Positions 17,506 to 25,570 of a stretch of DNA of 64,000 nt are shown piece after piece (the stretch's first letter is position 1; each line of letters opens with the position of its first letter). The notes under the pieces are model-generated. The model was given only the letters and a program-made list of their open reading frames with translations. It was not told where the DNA came from and made no database searches. The position numbers and the translations under genes are program-made. The DNA comes from Alloboseaceae bacterium BT-24-1 (GTDB taxonomy: Bacteria > Pseudomonadota > Alphaproteobacteria > Rhizobiales > Beijerinckiaceae): positions 868,001-932,000 of the forward strand of contig JAOYTL010000001.1 of assembly GCA_025846845.1 (NCBI GenBank), read 5' to 3'.

Positions 17506-18825
17506 TCAGGCCACCCGCTTGATCTTGAGCGCCTTGAGATAGTCCATCGGCGCTGCCGGATCGAACTTCACGCCGTCGAAGAAGGTCTCGACGCCGCGCG
17601 AGTCGCCGCTGGCCGCATTGGCGACACCAAGGGTCCTGGCGGCTTCCGACCAGAGATCGGAGCGATTGGTCTTGTCGACCAGTGCCTTGATGTCGGTGTT
17701 GGTGTCGAACTTGCCCCAGCGGATGTTCTCGGTGACGAACCAGGTGTCGTGGCTCTTCCAGGGGTGGGAGACGGTGCCGCCCTCGCCCCAGAACTTCATG
17801 TAGAGGTTCGTGCCCTTGTCCTCGCGGCCATTGCCGTAGTTGATGTCACCCTGCAGGCGCTTGTTGATGTCGCCGACCGGAACGTTGAACCATTGCCGCT
17901 TGCCGACGATCTCGGCGAGTTCCTGGCGATTCTCCATCTTGTCGGCCCAGATCTGGGCCTCCATCACCGCCATCAGAATGGCCTGTGTCGCCTTGGGATT
18001 GGCGTCGACGAAATCGGCACGCATGCCGAGGATCTTCTCGGGATGCTTGAACCAGAGCTCGCCGGTGGTCAGCGCGGTGTAGCCGATGTTCTGGTTGACG
18101 AGCTGCTCGTTCCAGGGTTCGCCGACGCAGAAGCAGTCCATCGTGCCGACCTTCATGTTCGCCACCATCTGCGGCGGCGGCACGACGATGACCTTGATGT
18201 CGCTGTCGGGGTCGATGCCGCCGGCGGCGAGCCAGTAGCGGATCCAGAGATCGTGGGTACCGCCCGGGAAGGTCATGGCGGCGGTCAGTTCCTTGCCGGC
18301 CGCCTTCTTGCGCTCGAAGGCCTGCTTCAGCGGCGACGCGTCCTTCTGGACGTTGAGGTCCTTGTATTCGTTGGAGACCGAGATCGCCTGCCCGTCCTGG
18401 TTAAGGTTGAGCAGCGTGTACATCGGCAGCGGCTGGCCGTTCTGCATGACCTTGCCGGTCGAGTAGAGATGCGTCTTCGGGCGCAGGATGTGGCCGCCGT
18501 CGATGCCGTTGTTCTTGAAACCGAGCGCCATGTTGTCGCGTGTCGCGCCCCAGGAGGCCTGCTTGGCGATGTCCATGTCGGGCAGGCCGTATTTGGCGTA
18601 GCGGCCCTTCTCCTTGGCGATGATCAGCGGCGCCGCATCGGTCAGCGCGATGTAGCCGAGGCGCGTGCCCTTGACCTCCGGGCCGGACGATTGCGCGAAG
18701 GCTCCGTTCGGAAGCGCCAGCTTGGCGGCGGCAGCCACGGCCGCTGCGCCCGTCAGATTCAGGAAATCGCGGCGGCTCGGTCTGGTCGAAAGGGCCAGGG
18801 CCCTGCTCTGAACGGTCTTCGTCAT
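17506..18825 (-). CDS. nrtA: Nitrate ABC transporter substrate-binding protein
   Basis: A 439-residue CmpA/NrtA-family periplasmic binding protein. A Tat-type signal with twin arginine R18-R19 (SRRDFLN) and a following hydrophobic stretch ends near NGAFA. The CmpA/NrtA core blocks are clear (TRLGYIALTDAAPLIIAKEKG, HILRPKTHLYSTG, DCFCVGEPWNEQ). It is the first gene after the regulated leader at 18826-18996 and the most abundant product would be expected here. Nitrate rather than bicarbonate or cyanate is inferred from nasA and nirA in the operon. Confidence 0.92.
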   Translation of the reverse strand: MTKTVQSRALALSTRPSRRDFLNLTGAAAVAAAAKLALPNGAFAQSSGPEVKGTRLGYIALTDAAPLIIAKEKGRYAKYGLPDMDIAKQASWGATRDNMALGFKNNGIDGGHILRPKTHLYSTGKVMQNGQPLPMYTLLNLNQDGQAISVSNEYKDLNVQKDASPLKQAFERKKAAGKELTAAMTFPGGTHDLWIRYWLAAGGIDPDSDIKVIVVPPPQMVANMKVGTMDCFCVGEPWNEQLVNQNIGYTALTTGELWFKHPEKILGMRADFVDANPKATQAILMAVMEAQIWADKMENRQELAEIVGKRQWFNVPVGDINKRLQGDINYGNGREDKGTNLYMKFWGEGGTVSHPWKSHDTWFVTENIRWGKFDTNTDIKALVDKTNRSDLWSEAARTLGVANAASGDSRGVETFFDGVKFDPAAPMDYLKALKIKRVA

Positions 18826-18871
18826 CGATCCCTCTCGTGAACGGCGATGCTGGGGTGTCCGCGAAAACGAA

Positions 18872-18918
18872 AACGCCGCGCGAAAGCGCCCTGCCGGGCT
18901 CCCTTCGACAGCGGCGTT
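18872..18918 (-). terminator. Leader (attenuator) terminator of the nitrate operon
   Basis: Read on the minus strand, AACGCCGC (18918-18911) pairs perfectly with GCGGCGTT (18879-18872). Inside it, GAAGG/CTTTC and GCCC/GGGC extend the stem, and TTTTCGTTTTCG follows. It lies about 50 bases before the nrtA start and overlaps the second ANTAR hairpin (18908-18923), so the two structures exclude each other, which is the hallmark of ANTAR-controlled attenuation. Confidence 0.78.
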
Positions 18919-18965
18919 GCTGTGCGTTCCGATTTCGAACTTGCTCGCGGGCAGCTCTGGCCGCG
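18908..18965 (-). promoter_or_regulatory. ANTAR-binding two-hairpin antitermination RNA (NasT target)
   Basis: The minus-strand leader holds two hairpins with six-base loops. P1 (18965-18946) has arms CGCGG and CCGCG with an inner mismatch and a C-G pair closing loop AGAGCT. P2 (18923-18908) has perfect arms ACAGC and GCTGT with loop AACGCC. Both loops have A at position 1 and G at position 4, the known ANTAR recognition pattern, and are 22 bases apart. P2 consumes the 5' arm of the terminator at 18872-18918. NasT, encoded just upstream, would stabilise P1-P2 and let transcription enter nrtA. Confidence 0.82.
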
Positions 18966-18978
18966 GTCGAGATGAGCT

Positions 18979-18996
18979 TTACAAGGACCGTGCCAA
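18979..18996 (-). promoter_or_regulatory. Sigma-54-type promoter of the nrtA operon
   Basis: The minus-strand sequence TTGGCACGGTCCTTGTAA matches the -24/-12 consensus (TGGCAC-N5-TTGC) with GG and G exactly ten bases apart; the only loss is T for C in the -12 element. Transcription would start near 18970, placing the first ANTAR hairpin at the very 5' end of the mRNA. Sigma-54/NtrC control is usual for nitrate assimilation. Confidence 0.65.
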
Positions 18997-19075
18997 CTCA
19001 ACGATTGGCGGCAAGCATTTGAATTGTTTCAAGTTGCGTTGATAGGTCGAGGTAAGCTGTGCCTTCGATTCAATT

Positions 19076-19090
19076 TTGTGCGTCGCACAA
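19076..19090. promoter_or_regulatory. Palindrome upstream of the nitrate promoter, possible activator site
   Basis: A perfect 7+1+7 inverted repeat, TTGTGCG-t-CGCACAA, lies about 85 bp upstream of the -24 box at 18996, the usual distance for an enhancer-binding protein such as NtrC. A further TTGCACAA-like half-site lies at 19100-19110. The match to the NtrC consensus (GCAC...GTGC) is only partial, so the binding protein is uncertain. The site also lies just before the nasS stop codon. Confidence 0.35.
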
Positions 19091-19130
19091 TTCTGGCGCA
19101 ATTGCACAAATTGTAAGCACGCCTAGAATT

Positions 19131-20177
19131 TCACCTTTCGGCCGATTCCATGAGAAGCGGTCCGAAGACCGCCCGCGCCCGCTCGGTCAGATCCGGCGTG
19201 ACCACGACCTGCCCGGCCCGCCCCATCGCGGCGAGCAGGCGGTCGGCATGGGCTGGGTCGGGGCGGATCGCAGCGGCATCGAAACGGATATAGGACGGCA
19301 CTTGCCGGGCCGGGCGTCCACCCCCCTGGATGATGTCGCCGCGCAGAATCGCCTCGATCAGGGCCGCCGGGGCCGCGAGACGATCGGGAGCAGCGAGCAA
19401 TCGGGCGAGGCTCGGCCAGTTGGCGTCGTCCGAGACCCAGCCGCTCGCTTCGATCAGCGCCGCATTCAGGCGGGTGACCGCCTCCCCGCGGCGCTCGACG
19501 TCATCGGCGCGCCAGGCCAGCACCTTTTCCGGCAGGTCCGGGATGAGATCGACGCCACAATGCAGGATCGCACCGACGCCGGCCTCGACCGCCAGGGTGT
19601 TCCAGGGCGCGCCGGCGCAGAAGCCATCGACCTCGCCGCTGGCCAGCGCCTCGACCGTGCGGACCGGCGGCACGATCTCGAGCCGGACATCTTCGCCGAG
19701 GCGCACACCGCCGAGCGCCATCCAGTCACGCAGCAGATAGGTATGGCAGGAAAAGCCGAAGACCGCGGCAAAGGCGAGCGGTGGCAGTCCGGACGCCTTG
19801 CGGGCGGAGACGAGCGTCGCGAGCGCTCGTGCCGAAACCAGAGGGTCCGCCAGATCGCCTGTCGCAACACGCGCCATCTCCTCGAAGCGGCGCAGCGAGA
19901 GGGTGAGTGCGTTGCCGTTCAGGTTCAGCAGGATCGGGGCCGCCATCGGTGCGGTCACGCCGCCGATGCCGAGCGTCGAGGCGATCGCGGCAGGCGCCAG
20001 CATGTGCGCGGCGTCGAGCAGGCGTACGTGCAGACGGTCGCGCAGGTTCGACCACGACACGTCGCGCACGAGTTCGAGCGCGAGGCCGTGCGTTTCGGCG
20101 ATCCCGGTATCGGCGGCGGCGACGAGCAGGGCCGCGTCGACCAGCGGCATGAAGCCGATCCGCAGGCGCAGGGTCAT
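19131..20177 (-). CDS. nasS: NasS, nitrate/nitrite-sensing regulator (CmpA/NrtA family)
   Basis: A 348-residue protein homologous to NrtA (RIGFMPLVDAALLVAA; DGFCAGAPWNTLAVEAG) but with no signal peptide, so cytoplasmic. In other alphaproteobacteria and Azotobacter, NasS binds NasT in the absence of nitrate and releases it when nitrate or nitrite binds. The ATG overlaps the nasT stop (20174-20177), giving a coupled nasT-nasS pair directly before the nitrate operon. The much longer open frame upstream is an out-of-frame shadow of nasT. Confidence 0.9.
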   Translation of the reverse strand: MTLRLRIGFMPLVDAALLVAAADTGIAETHGLALELVRDVSWSNLRDRLHVRLLDAAHMLAPAAIASTLGIGGVTAPMAAPILLNLNGNALTLSLRRFEEMARVATGDLADPLVSARALATLVSARKASGLPPLAFAAVFGFSCHTYLLRDWMALGGVRLGEDVRLEIVPPVRTVEALASGEVDGFCAGAPWNTLAVEAGVGAILHCGVDLIPDLPEKVLAWRADDVERRGEAVTRLNAALIEASGWVSDDANWPSLARLLAAPDRLAAPAALIEAILRGDIIQGGGRPARQVPSYIRFDAAAIRPDPAHADRLLAAMGRAGQVVVTPDLTERARAVFGPLLMESAER

Positions 20178-20758
20178 TTCAGCACCTCGGCGGCTGTGAT
20201 GATCGAACGGGCGATGTCGGCGAGCTTGCGCTTCTCGTTCATCGCGGTGCGGCGCATCAGCGCGTAGGCCTCGTCCTCGCCCAGCCCCTTCAGACGCATG
20301 ACGATACCCTTGGCTCGGTCGACGAGCTTGCGGTCGTCGAGTTGCGAACGGACCTCGTCGAGTTCTTCGCGCAGCTTGGCAAAAGCGTTGAAGCGGCTGA
20401 TACAGGTCTGCAGGATCGGCTTCAGCCGCTCCTTCCTGAGGCCGTCGACGATATAGGCGGAGACGCCCGCCTCGACCGCGGCCTCGATCTGGGCGGCATC
20501 CGACTGGTCGACGAACATGGTGATCGGCCGCCTGACATGGCGGCTGACCTGGAACATGTCGGCGAGCGCGTCGCGGCTGGGGTTTTCGAGATCGATAACC
20601 ACCACGTCCGGGTCGTGCTGCCCGATTGCTGCAACCAGCCCCTTGGTCTCGCTGACCTGGACGATGGCGCCGAAGCCGGCCTCGCGCAGTCCCTCTTCGA
20701 TGATGGCGGCCCGGATCGGGTTCGCATCGACCACCAGGATCTTGATGTCTGACGTCAT
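20174..20758 (-). CDS. nasT: NasT, ANTAR-domain antitermination regulator
   Basis: A 194-residue response-regulator-like protein: an N-terminal receiver fold (ILVVDANPIRAAIIEEGL, D56 in VVVIDLENP) and a C-terminal ANTAR RNA-binding domain (~residues 130-190: VDRAKGIVMRLKGLGEDEAY, followed by ALMRRTAMN). NasT binds hexaloop hairpins in nitrate-operon leaders to prevent termination, and such hairpins are present at 18908-18965. The gene starts at 20758 behind a sigma-54-like promoter. Confidence 0.93.
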   Translation of the reverse strand: MTSDIKILVVDANPIRAAIIEEGLREAGFGAIVQVSETKGLVAAIGQHDPDVVVIDLENPSRDALADMFQVSRHVRRPITMFVDQSDAAQIEAAVEAGVSAYIVDGLRKERLKPILQTCISRFNAFAKLREELDEVRSQLDDRKLVDRAKGIVMRLKGLGEDEAYALMRRTAMNEKRKLADIARSIITAAEVLK

Positions 20759-20790
20759 GCTCTGTGAATGCGCGTTTCTCCTGAGGACAA

Positions 20791-20806
20791 AGCAGGATTC
20801 GAGCCA
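20791..20806 (-). promoter_or_regulatory. Sigma-54-type promoter of nasTS
   Basis: On the minus strand TGGCTCGAATCCTGCT fits the -24/-12 consensus with GG and GC exactly ten bases apart. The start of transcription would fall near 20780, about 22 bases before the nasT ATG. This would place the sensor pair under the same nitrogen control as the operon it regulates. Seen by inspection only. Confidence 0.5.
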
Positions 20807-21045
20807 GCTCCGGTTTCGCGCTGACTTTGGTTCCGAGACCAGGGCGCCGATCAGTCGTCCGGCCTGCTTCGGATCGCTGCGAGTCCGCGCGCCTGCAAGC
20901 GCCCTTGACTACCGATGCCGGTGAACAGTCGTCTACAATTTTATCGTCCGCCGCTTGCAGCGGCCCGATCTCTGTTGAATCGTCCGTCACCCGCGTCGCA
21001 AGAACCATCAGGGACATGCGCCGGCTGATCGGGACATCAGAGCTG

Positions 21046-21765
21046 ATGGATGCGACATCTCGTGAGCGGCTCGTCATCGTCGAGGACGATCCCGTCACCC
21101 GCACGGTCATTTCAGGATATTTCGTCGACCAGGGGTTTCTGGTCGAGGAGACCGAAACCATTGCCCAGGCCAGACAGACGGTCCGGCGCTTCAAGCCGGA
21201 TCTGATCTTCATCGACGTCGTCTTGCCGGACGGAGACGGATTCGAGCTCGCCAGAGAGCTTCAAGCGGTGTCCGACGCCGGGATCATCTTCGTGACGCAG
21301 CGCGATGCCGATATCGACAGGATCGTCGGACTGGAACTCGCCGGCGACCACTATGTCGGCAAGCCCGTCGACCTGCGCGACCTGCTCGCCCGCGCCCGGT
21401 CGCTGCTCCGTCGGCGCAAGATCGAGCGCGACATGGCGCGCCGCAACATCACGGTCACCTTCGGTCCCTTCAACATGGATTTGCGGCGCCGCGAGCTTGC
21501 GACGATCAACGGCGATCCGATCCGTCTGACACGCGGCGAGTTCGACCTGCTGGCCGCCCTTGTCGAAAGCGAAGGCCACCCACTGACCCGCGACTACCTG
21601 ATCGAGGTCGTCAGCAACCGAGATACCTCCGTCGATGCACGCAGCGTCGATGCACTGGTCGCGCGCCTGCGCAAGAAACTGGGGGATACGGGAAAGGCGG
21701 GCCTGATCAGGACTGTCAGCGGAACCGGCTACAAGCTCGGCGTTCCCGTCGAGCGCGACATCTAG
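21046..21765 (+). CDS. OmpR/TorR-family response regulator
   Basis: A 239-residue DNA-binding response regulator: receiver domain at residues ~8-120 with acidic pair E13-D14 and phospho-acceptor D57 (LIFIDVVLPD), then an OmpR winged helix (~140-235; RLTRGEFDLLAALVE, ARSVDALVARLRKKLG, GTGYKLGV). The start at 21046 is chosen because it gives a standard N-terminus; an ATG at 21016 is an alternative. Its stop overlaps the stop of the convergent hybrid kinase gene (21762-21765), the obvious partner. Architecture and partner resemble ArcA/TorR. Confidence 0.88.
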   Translation: MDATSRERLVIVEDDPVTRTVISGYFVDQGFLVEETETIAQARQTVRRFKPDLIFIDVVLPDGDGFELARELQAVSDAGIIFVTQRDADIDRIVGLELAGDHYVGKPVDLRDLLARARSLLRRRKIERDMARRNITVTFGPFNMDLRRRELATINGDPIRLTRGEFDLLAALVESEGHPLTRDYLIEVVSNRDTSVDARSVDALVARLRKKLGDTGKAGLIRTVSGTGYKLGVPVERDI

Positions 21766-24443
21766 AGGGCAGCCGTTTCGGCGAGCGCCTGCCCTTCCAG
21801 TCCGACGAGTGCGTCGAGGGCCTCGGTCCGAGCTCGGTCGAGCGCGTCGAGCGCGAGCGTCAACGCCTCGGCACTTGCGCCCGTCGCCTTGCGCTCTAGC
21901 GCAGTGGCCAGGGCGAAGACACGCCCAAGACCGACGGCTCCTGCCGAGCTCGCCAACTGATGAGCCAGCCGGCCCAGCTCGACACGGTCAAGGCGCTCGG
22001 CGGCCTCCGCCATGCCGGTCAGGATCGTCGCGGACACGGTCGCAAAGAGCGCCACGAGCTGCCGCGTACGAGCCTCGCCGATCAGCCCGCGCTGGGTCCG
22101 GAAGAATGTGACGTCGACGGGCTGGTCCGGCGACAAGGCCACGACCGGGCCTCGGCCACCGCGGCCTCCCCTGCGGCCGATCATCTGCAGGAGCGCCGCG
22201 GAGGTGATCGGCTTGGACAGGATCGTCGCCAACCCCGCCGCACGCATCCGCCGCATCGTCTCCGGAGAGACGTCCGCCGTCAGCGCGACGATCCGCGGCT
22301 GCGCGATGGCCGGCAAGGTGCGGATCGCCCGCGTGGTTTCGATGCCGTCCATGCCGCTGCCCATGTGCATGTCGAGCAGAACAAGGTCGAACGTGCGCTT
22401 GCGCAGCGTTTTCACGGCCGCCTCTCCCGAGGCCACGGCCTGCACCTTGTGACCGGCCTTACCGACCATGAGCCGGGCGACCTCGCGTGTCACGGGGTCG
22501 TCGTCGACGACGAGAATCCGCTGCAATTGCTCCGGAGGCGCCTCACCGGGCCGGGCCGCGGCCTTAGCGGCAGACAGTGGCAAGCTGACCGAAAAGGTGC
22601 TGCCTCGCCCGCTGGCGCTGGCGACGGAGATCGAGCCGCCCATCAACTCGACCAGCTTTCGGCAGATCGCCAATCCGAGACCGGCCCCGCCGTTGCGGCG
22701 CCCTGTTTCCGGGTCAACCTGAACGAAATCGCGGAAGATATGATCCTGCTCGGCTGGATCAATGCCTATGCCGGTGTCGCGCACCGTGAGTATCAACCTG
22801 GGGCGCTGCGAGGCCGATGCGGGCTGGAGAACGGCGCCGAACTCGACTTCGCCCTGTTCGGTGAAGCTGATCGCATTGCGCAACAGGTTGACGACGACGC
22901 GGTGAATCTTGCCGGAATCGCCGTGCAGGCGCAGGCCCTCGGGCAGCGGCTGCAGCCTCAGGACCAGCCCCTTCTGCTCTGCCAGAGGGCGCATCAGCGC
23001 CTCTGTCGCGGTCAACAGGGCGCCAAGCTCGAAATCGCGCAGGTCCAGGCTTTCGGTTCCGGCCTCCAGCCGGGACAAGTCGAGCGTCGCGTTGGCGAGA
23101 TCGACCAGCGCCTCACCGGACGTCGCGGCCATGGTGATGAGACGGCGGTCGCGCTGGCTCAGGCGGCCACGATCGATCAGCTCCAGGACGCCGAGCACAC
23201 CGGACAGTGGCGTGCGGATATCGTGCCCGACCACGGCCAGGAATCGGGATTTCGCGCGCGTCGCCTCCTCCGCCGCCTTCTGCCCGGCCGAGGCAAGCTC
23301 GAGCGCCGTCTTCAGGGCCACGGTGCGCTCCGCGACCTTGTCTTCGAGGACGGCGCGGCTTTCTGCGAGGCGTTCGGCCATCAGGTTGAACTGATCGCCG
23401 AGTTCTTGCAGTTCGTCGCCGGTGTGGATGTCGATCCGCTCATCCAATTCGCCCTGGCCGATCCGCGCGGCGCTAGCGCCGAGCGCCTTGATCGGGGCGA
23501 CGAGCTTGCGGCTGAGAGCGATACCGACCAGCACAGCGACAAAAAGAGCGACGGCCAGAAGCGTCAGCGAGCGCAGGATCGAGGCATGGATCGGCGCGAA
23601 AGCCTCGCTCTCCGGCAGGTCGACCACGACGTTCCAGTCGAGATCCGGGACGGCCGCCATGACGGACAGGACGCGCCGACCCTCGACATCCGTCATTGAA
23701 AGCCCGGCACCCGGGCCGCCAGCCGCCGTATGCGCGCTCACCAGATCGGCAAGGTTGGTATTCCGGAGAACGAAACGCAGGTCGGGATGAGCGATCAGCC
23801 GGCCGGCGCGCGTGACGATATAGGCGCGGCCAGCCACGCCGACCTTGAGCCGGGCCACGACATCGCGGATGAAGACGAGATTGACGGTCGCCCGCGCAAC
23901 CCGGTGCGGAGCGAAGGCCGAGCGCCGGAGCAACACCATATGCGGCTCCGAGCCGCGCCGGAACTCGACCTCGCCGTAAAACCTGCCCTGTGAGAGCGCG
24001 ATCTGGAAGCCCCGGTCGGCGGACCAGTCCATACCGCTGCCAGCCCGGTCGCGCGCGAAACGCGACAGGAAGAGCTGTTCGCGCCCCTCCTGATCGATCT
24101 GGCGCAAATCGAGGATGGCCGGAACCTGCCGCAACAACCTCAAGCCATCGAGATGACGCTCTTCGGGTGAATCGTTGCCCGTGCCGTTCTCGGAGGCCCA
24201 GTCGAGATCGCTCATGATGTCGGCGACGAAGGCGCCGATCCTCTGCGCCGCCGCCCGGGCCTGCTCCTGCTGGACGCGTACGAGGAGAGCTCTCTGATCT
24301 GAGAAAGCGAAGAGAGCTGCAATTGCCGTATTGAGCCCGAGAGCCAGGCAGATGGCGACGACGACGAAAACCGTATACTTGCGGGTAAGGCCGACACGCG
24401 GCCGCGATGCGCTGTCCTGTTCCGCGGCGTCGTGCAGCGTCAC
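21762..24443 (-). CDS. Hybrid sensor histidine kinase with receiver and HPt domains (TorS-like)
   Basis: An 893-residue membrane kinase starting at a GTG that overlaps the upstream stop. Order: TM1 (~24-46), periplasmic sensor of the double-Cache size (~50-290), TM2 (~292-312), HAMP (~313-365), HisKA with H407 (VVGHDIRTPLSG), HATPase with N523 and the DTGIG and GGAGLGLA boxes, receiver with D691 (LVLLDMHMG), and C-terminal HPt with H828 (LAHQLASSAG). All phosphorelay residues are present. The binding-protein gene upstream is coupled to it, so the signal may come through a periplasmic binding protein as in TorT-TorS. Confidence 0.9.
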   Translation of the reverse strand: MTLHDAAEQDSASRPRVGLTRKYTVFVVVAICLALGLNTAIAALFAFSDQRALLVRVQQEQARAAAQRIGAFVADIMSDLDWASENGTGNDSPEERHLDGLRLLRQVPAILDLRQIDQEGREQLFLSRFARDRAGSGMDWSADRGFQIALSQGRFYGEVEFRRGSEPHMVLLRRSAFAPHRVARATVNLVFIRDVVARLKVGVAGRAYIVTRAGRLIAHPDLRFVLRNTNLADLVSAHTAAGGPGAGLSMTDVEGRRVLSVMAAVPDLDWNVVVDLPESEAFAPIHASILRSLTLLAVALFVAVLVGIALSRKLVAPIKALGASAARIGQGELDERIDIHTGDELQELGDQFNLMAERLAESRAVLEDKVAERTVALKTALELASAGQKAAEEATRAKSRFLAVVGHDIRTPLSGVLGVLELIDRGRLSQRDRRLITMAATSGEALVDLANATLDLSRLEAGTESLDLRDFELGALLTATEALMRPLAEQKGLVLRLQPLPEGLRLHGDSGKIHRVVVNLLRNAISFTEQGEVEFGAVLQPASASQRPRLILTVRDTGIGIDPAEQDHIFRDFVQVDPETGRRNGGAGLGLAICRKLVELMGGSISVASASGRGSTFSVSLPLSAAKAAARPGEAPPEQLQRILVVDDDPVTREVARLMVGKAGHKVQAVASGEAAVKTLRKRTFDLVLLDMHMGSGMDGIETTRAIRTLPAIAQPRIVALTADVSPETMRRMRAAGLATILSKPITSAALLQMIGRRGGRGGRGPVVALSPDQPVDVTFFRTQRGLIGEARTRQLVALFATVSATILTGMAEAAERLDRVELGRLAHQLASSAGAVGLGRVFALATALERKATGASAEALTLALDALDRARTEALDALVGLEGQALAETAAL

Positions 24444-25438
24444 GACACGATCCGGGTCGCGCGGATTCGCAAGGAAGGCGGCAGATCGAGCCCCAGGGCA
24501 GCGGCAGCGGCTCGATTGATGACCAGCTCGAAACTGCGCGAGAACTGCACCGGCAGTTCGGCGACATTCGCGCCTCGCAGGATGAGATCGATATAGGAGG
24601 CGATCAGCTCGGCGGTCTCCTCCCGCGCACCGGTATAGGAGATCAACCCGCCCTGCAGCGTGAAGGTGTCGAACGGGTAGATCGCCGGCAATCGTTGCTG
24701 CGCCGCGGCATTCGCGCAGGCCGCGGCATTGCGGAAGGTGAAACTGTCCGGGAGGAACACCAAACCGCGCCCGCCGCCCCTGGCAGCGAACGCCGCGATC
24801 TCGTGCGAGATTTGCGATGCTTCGGTCACATGGATGGTTTCGAGAGCAAGTTCCGCACCCAAAATGCTGGTCTGCAGACGCGCGAGATAGCTCTTGCCCG
24901 CAGCCGGCGTCGTGTAGGGGTTGAAGACCACGCCGATGCGGCGGGTCGTCGGTGCGATCTCGGTCAAGAGCTCGACCCATTTTTCCGACATGGCGGGGTC
25001 GTTATTGCTGAACCCGGTTGCGTTCCCGTCAGGGCGCTCCAGCGAGCGGACGAAACCGCTGCCGACGGGATCGGACGCGGTGGAGAACAGCACGGGGATC
25101 TGCCGGGTTTGCTCCAGGACAGCCGCAGTCTCGGCGCTGGAGCCGACGACGATGACCTCTGGCTTTTCGCGGACCACATCAGCGGCAGCCCGCGCCAGAT
25201 CATCCTCGTTCACCCCGGAGAACCGCCAAGTCATAAGCAGATTCCGGCCTTCGACCCACCCCCTCTCGGCCATAAGCCGCCTCAGCTCCACCATTCGGGC
25301 GCGCAGGAGGGGATGGTCGAACGGCACCCCGACCATCAGCATGATCCGCCTGACGGGCTCCGCCGCCAGAGCCCGCCGATCAGGGATCGCGAGCCCTGAT
25401 GCTCCCAAGGCGACCAGAAAGGAACGACGATGCATCAT
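24440..25438 (-). CDS. Periplasmic binding protein of the ABC_sub_bind (PF04392/TrpX) family, likely kinase co-sensor
   Basis: A 332-residue secreted protein with a twin-arginine-like start (HRRSFLVALGASG) and a two-domain periplasmic binding fold: MVGVPFDHPLLRARMVELRR, VVGSSAETAAVLEQ, IPVLFSTASDPVGSGFV and GVVFNPYTTP are family-typical. Normally such proteins feed an ABC permease, but no permease or ATPase gene accompanies it. Its stop overlaps the GTG start of the hybrid kinase by four bases (24440-24443), so it probably acts as a TorT-like ligand sensor. The ligand is unknown. Confidence 0.83.
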   Translation of the reverse strand: MMHRRSFLVALGASGLAIPDRRALAAEPVRRIMLMVGVPFDHPLLRARMVELRRLMAERGWVEGRNLLMTWRFSGVNEDDLARAAADVVREKPEVIVVGSSAETAAVLEQTRQIPVLFSTASDPVGSGFVRSLERPDGNATGFSNNDPAMSEKWVELLTEIAPTTRRIGVVFNPYTTPAAGKSYLARLQTSILGAELALETIHVTEASQISHEIAAFAARGGGRGLVFLPDSFTFRNAAACANAAAQQRLPAIYPFDTFTLQGGLISYTGAREETAELIASYIDLILRGANVAELPVQFSRSFELVINRAAAAALGLDLPPSLRIRATRIVS

Positions 25439-25570
25439 GTGAGCCGGGTCCAGGAGGCGACACCCCAGCCGCGCCCCTTGCGGCAAGTTTCGCATGGTCC
25501 GCCACGGCGCGTCGAGAGCACCTCGCGCGAGCATTCGCACCCTGGAAAGCTCACCTAGCCCGCCTCAGGT

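Noticed and set aside
18926..18940. Third hairpin GTTC...GAAC between the two ANTAR hairpins
   Set aside because: Its loop does not have A and G at positions 1 and 4 and the stem is only four pairs; treated as linker.
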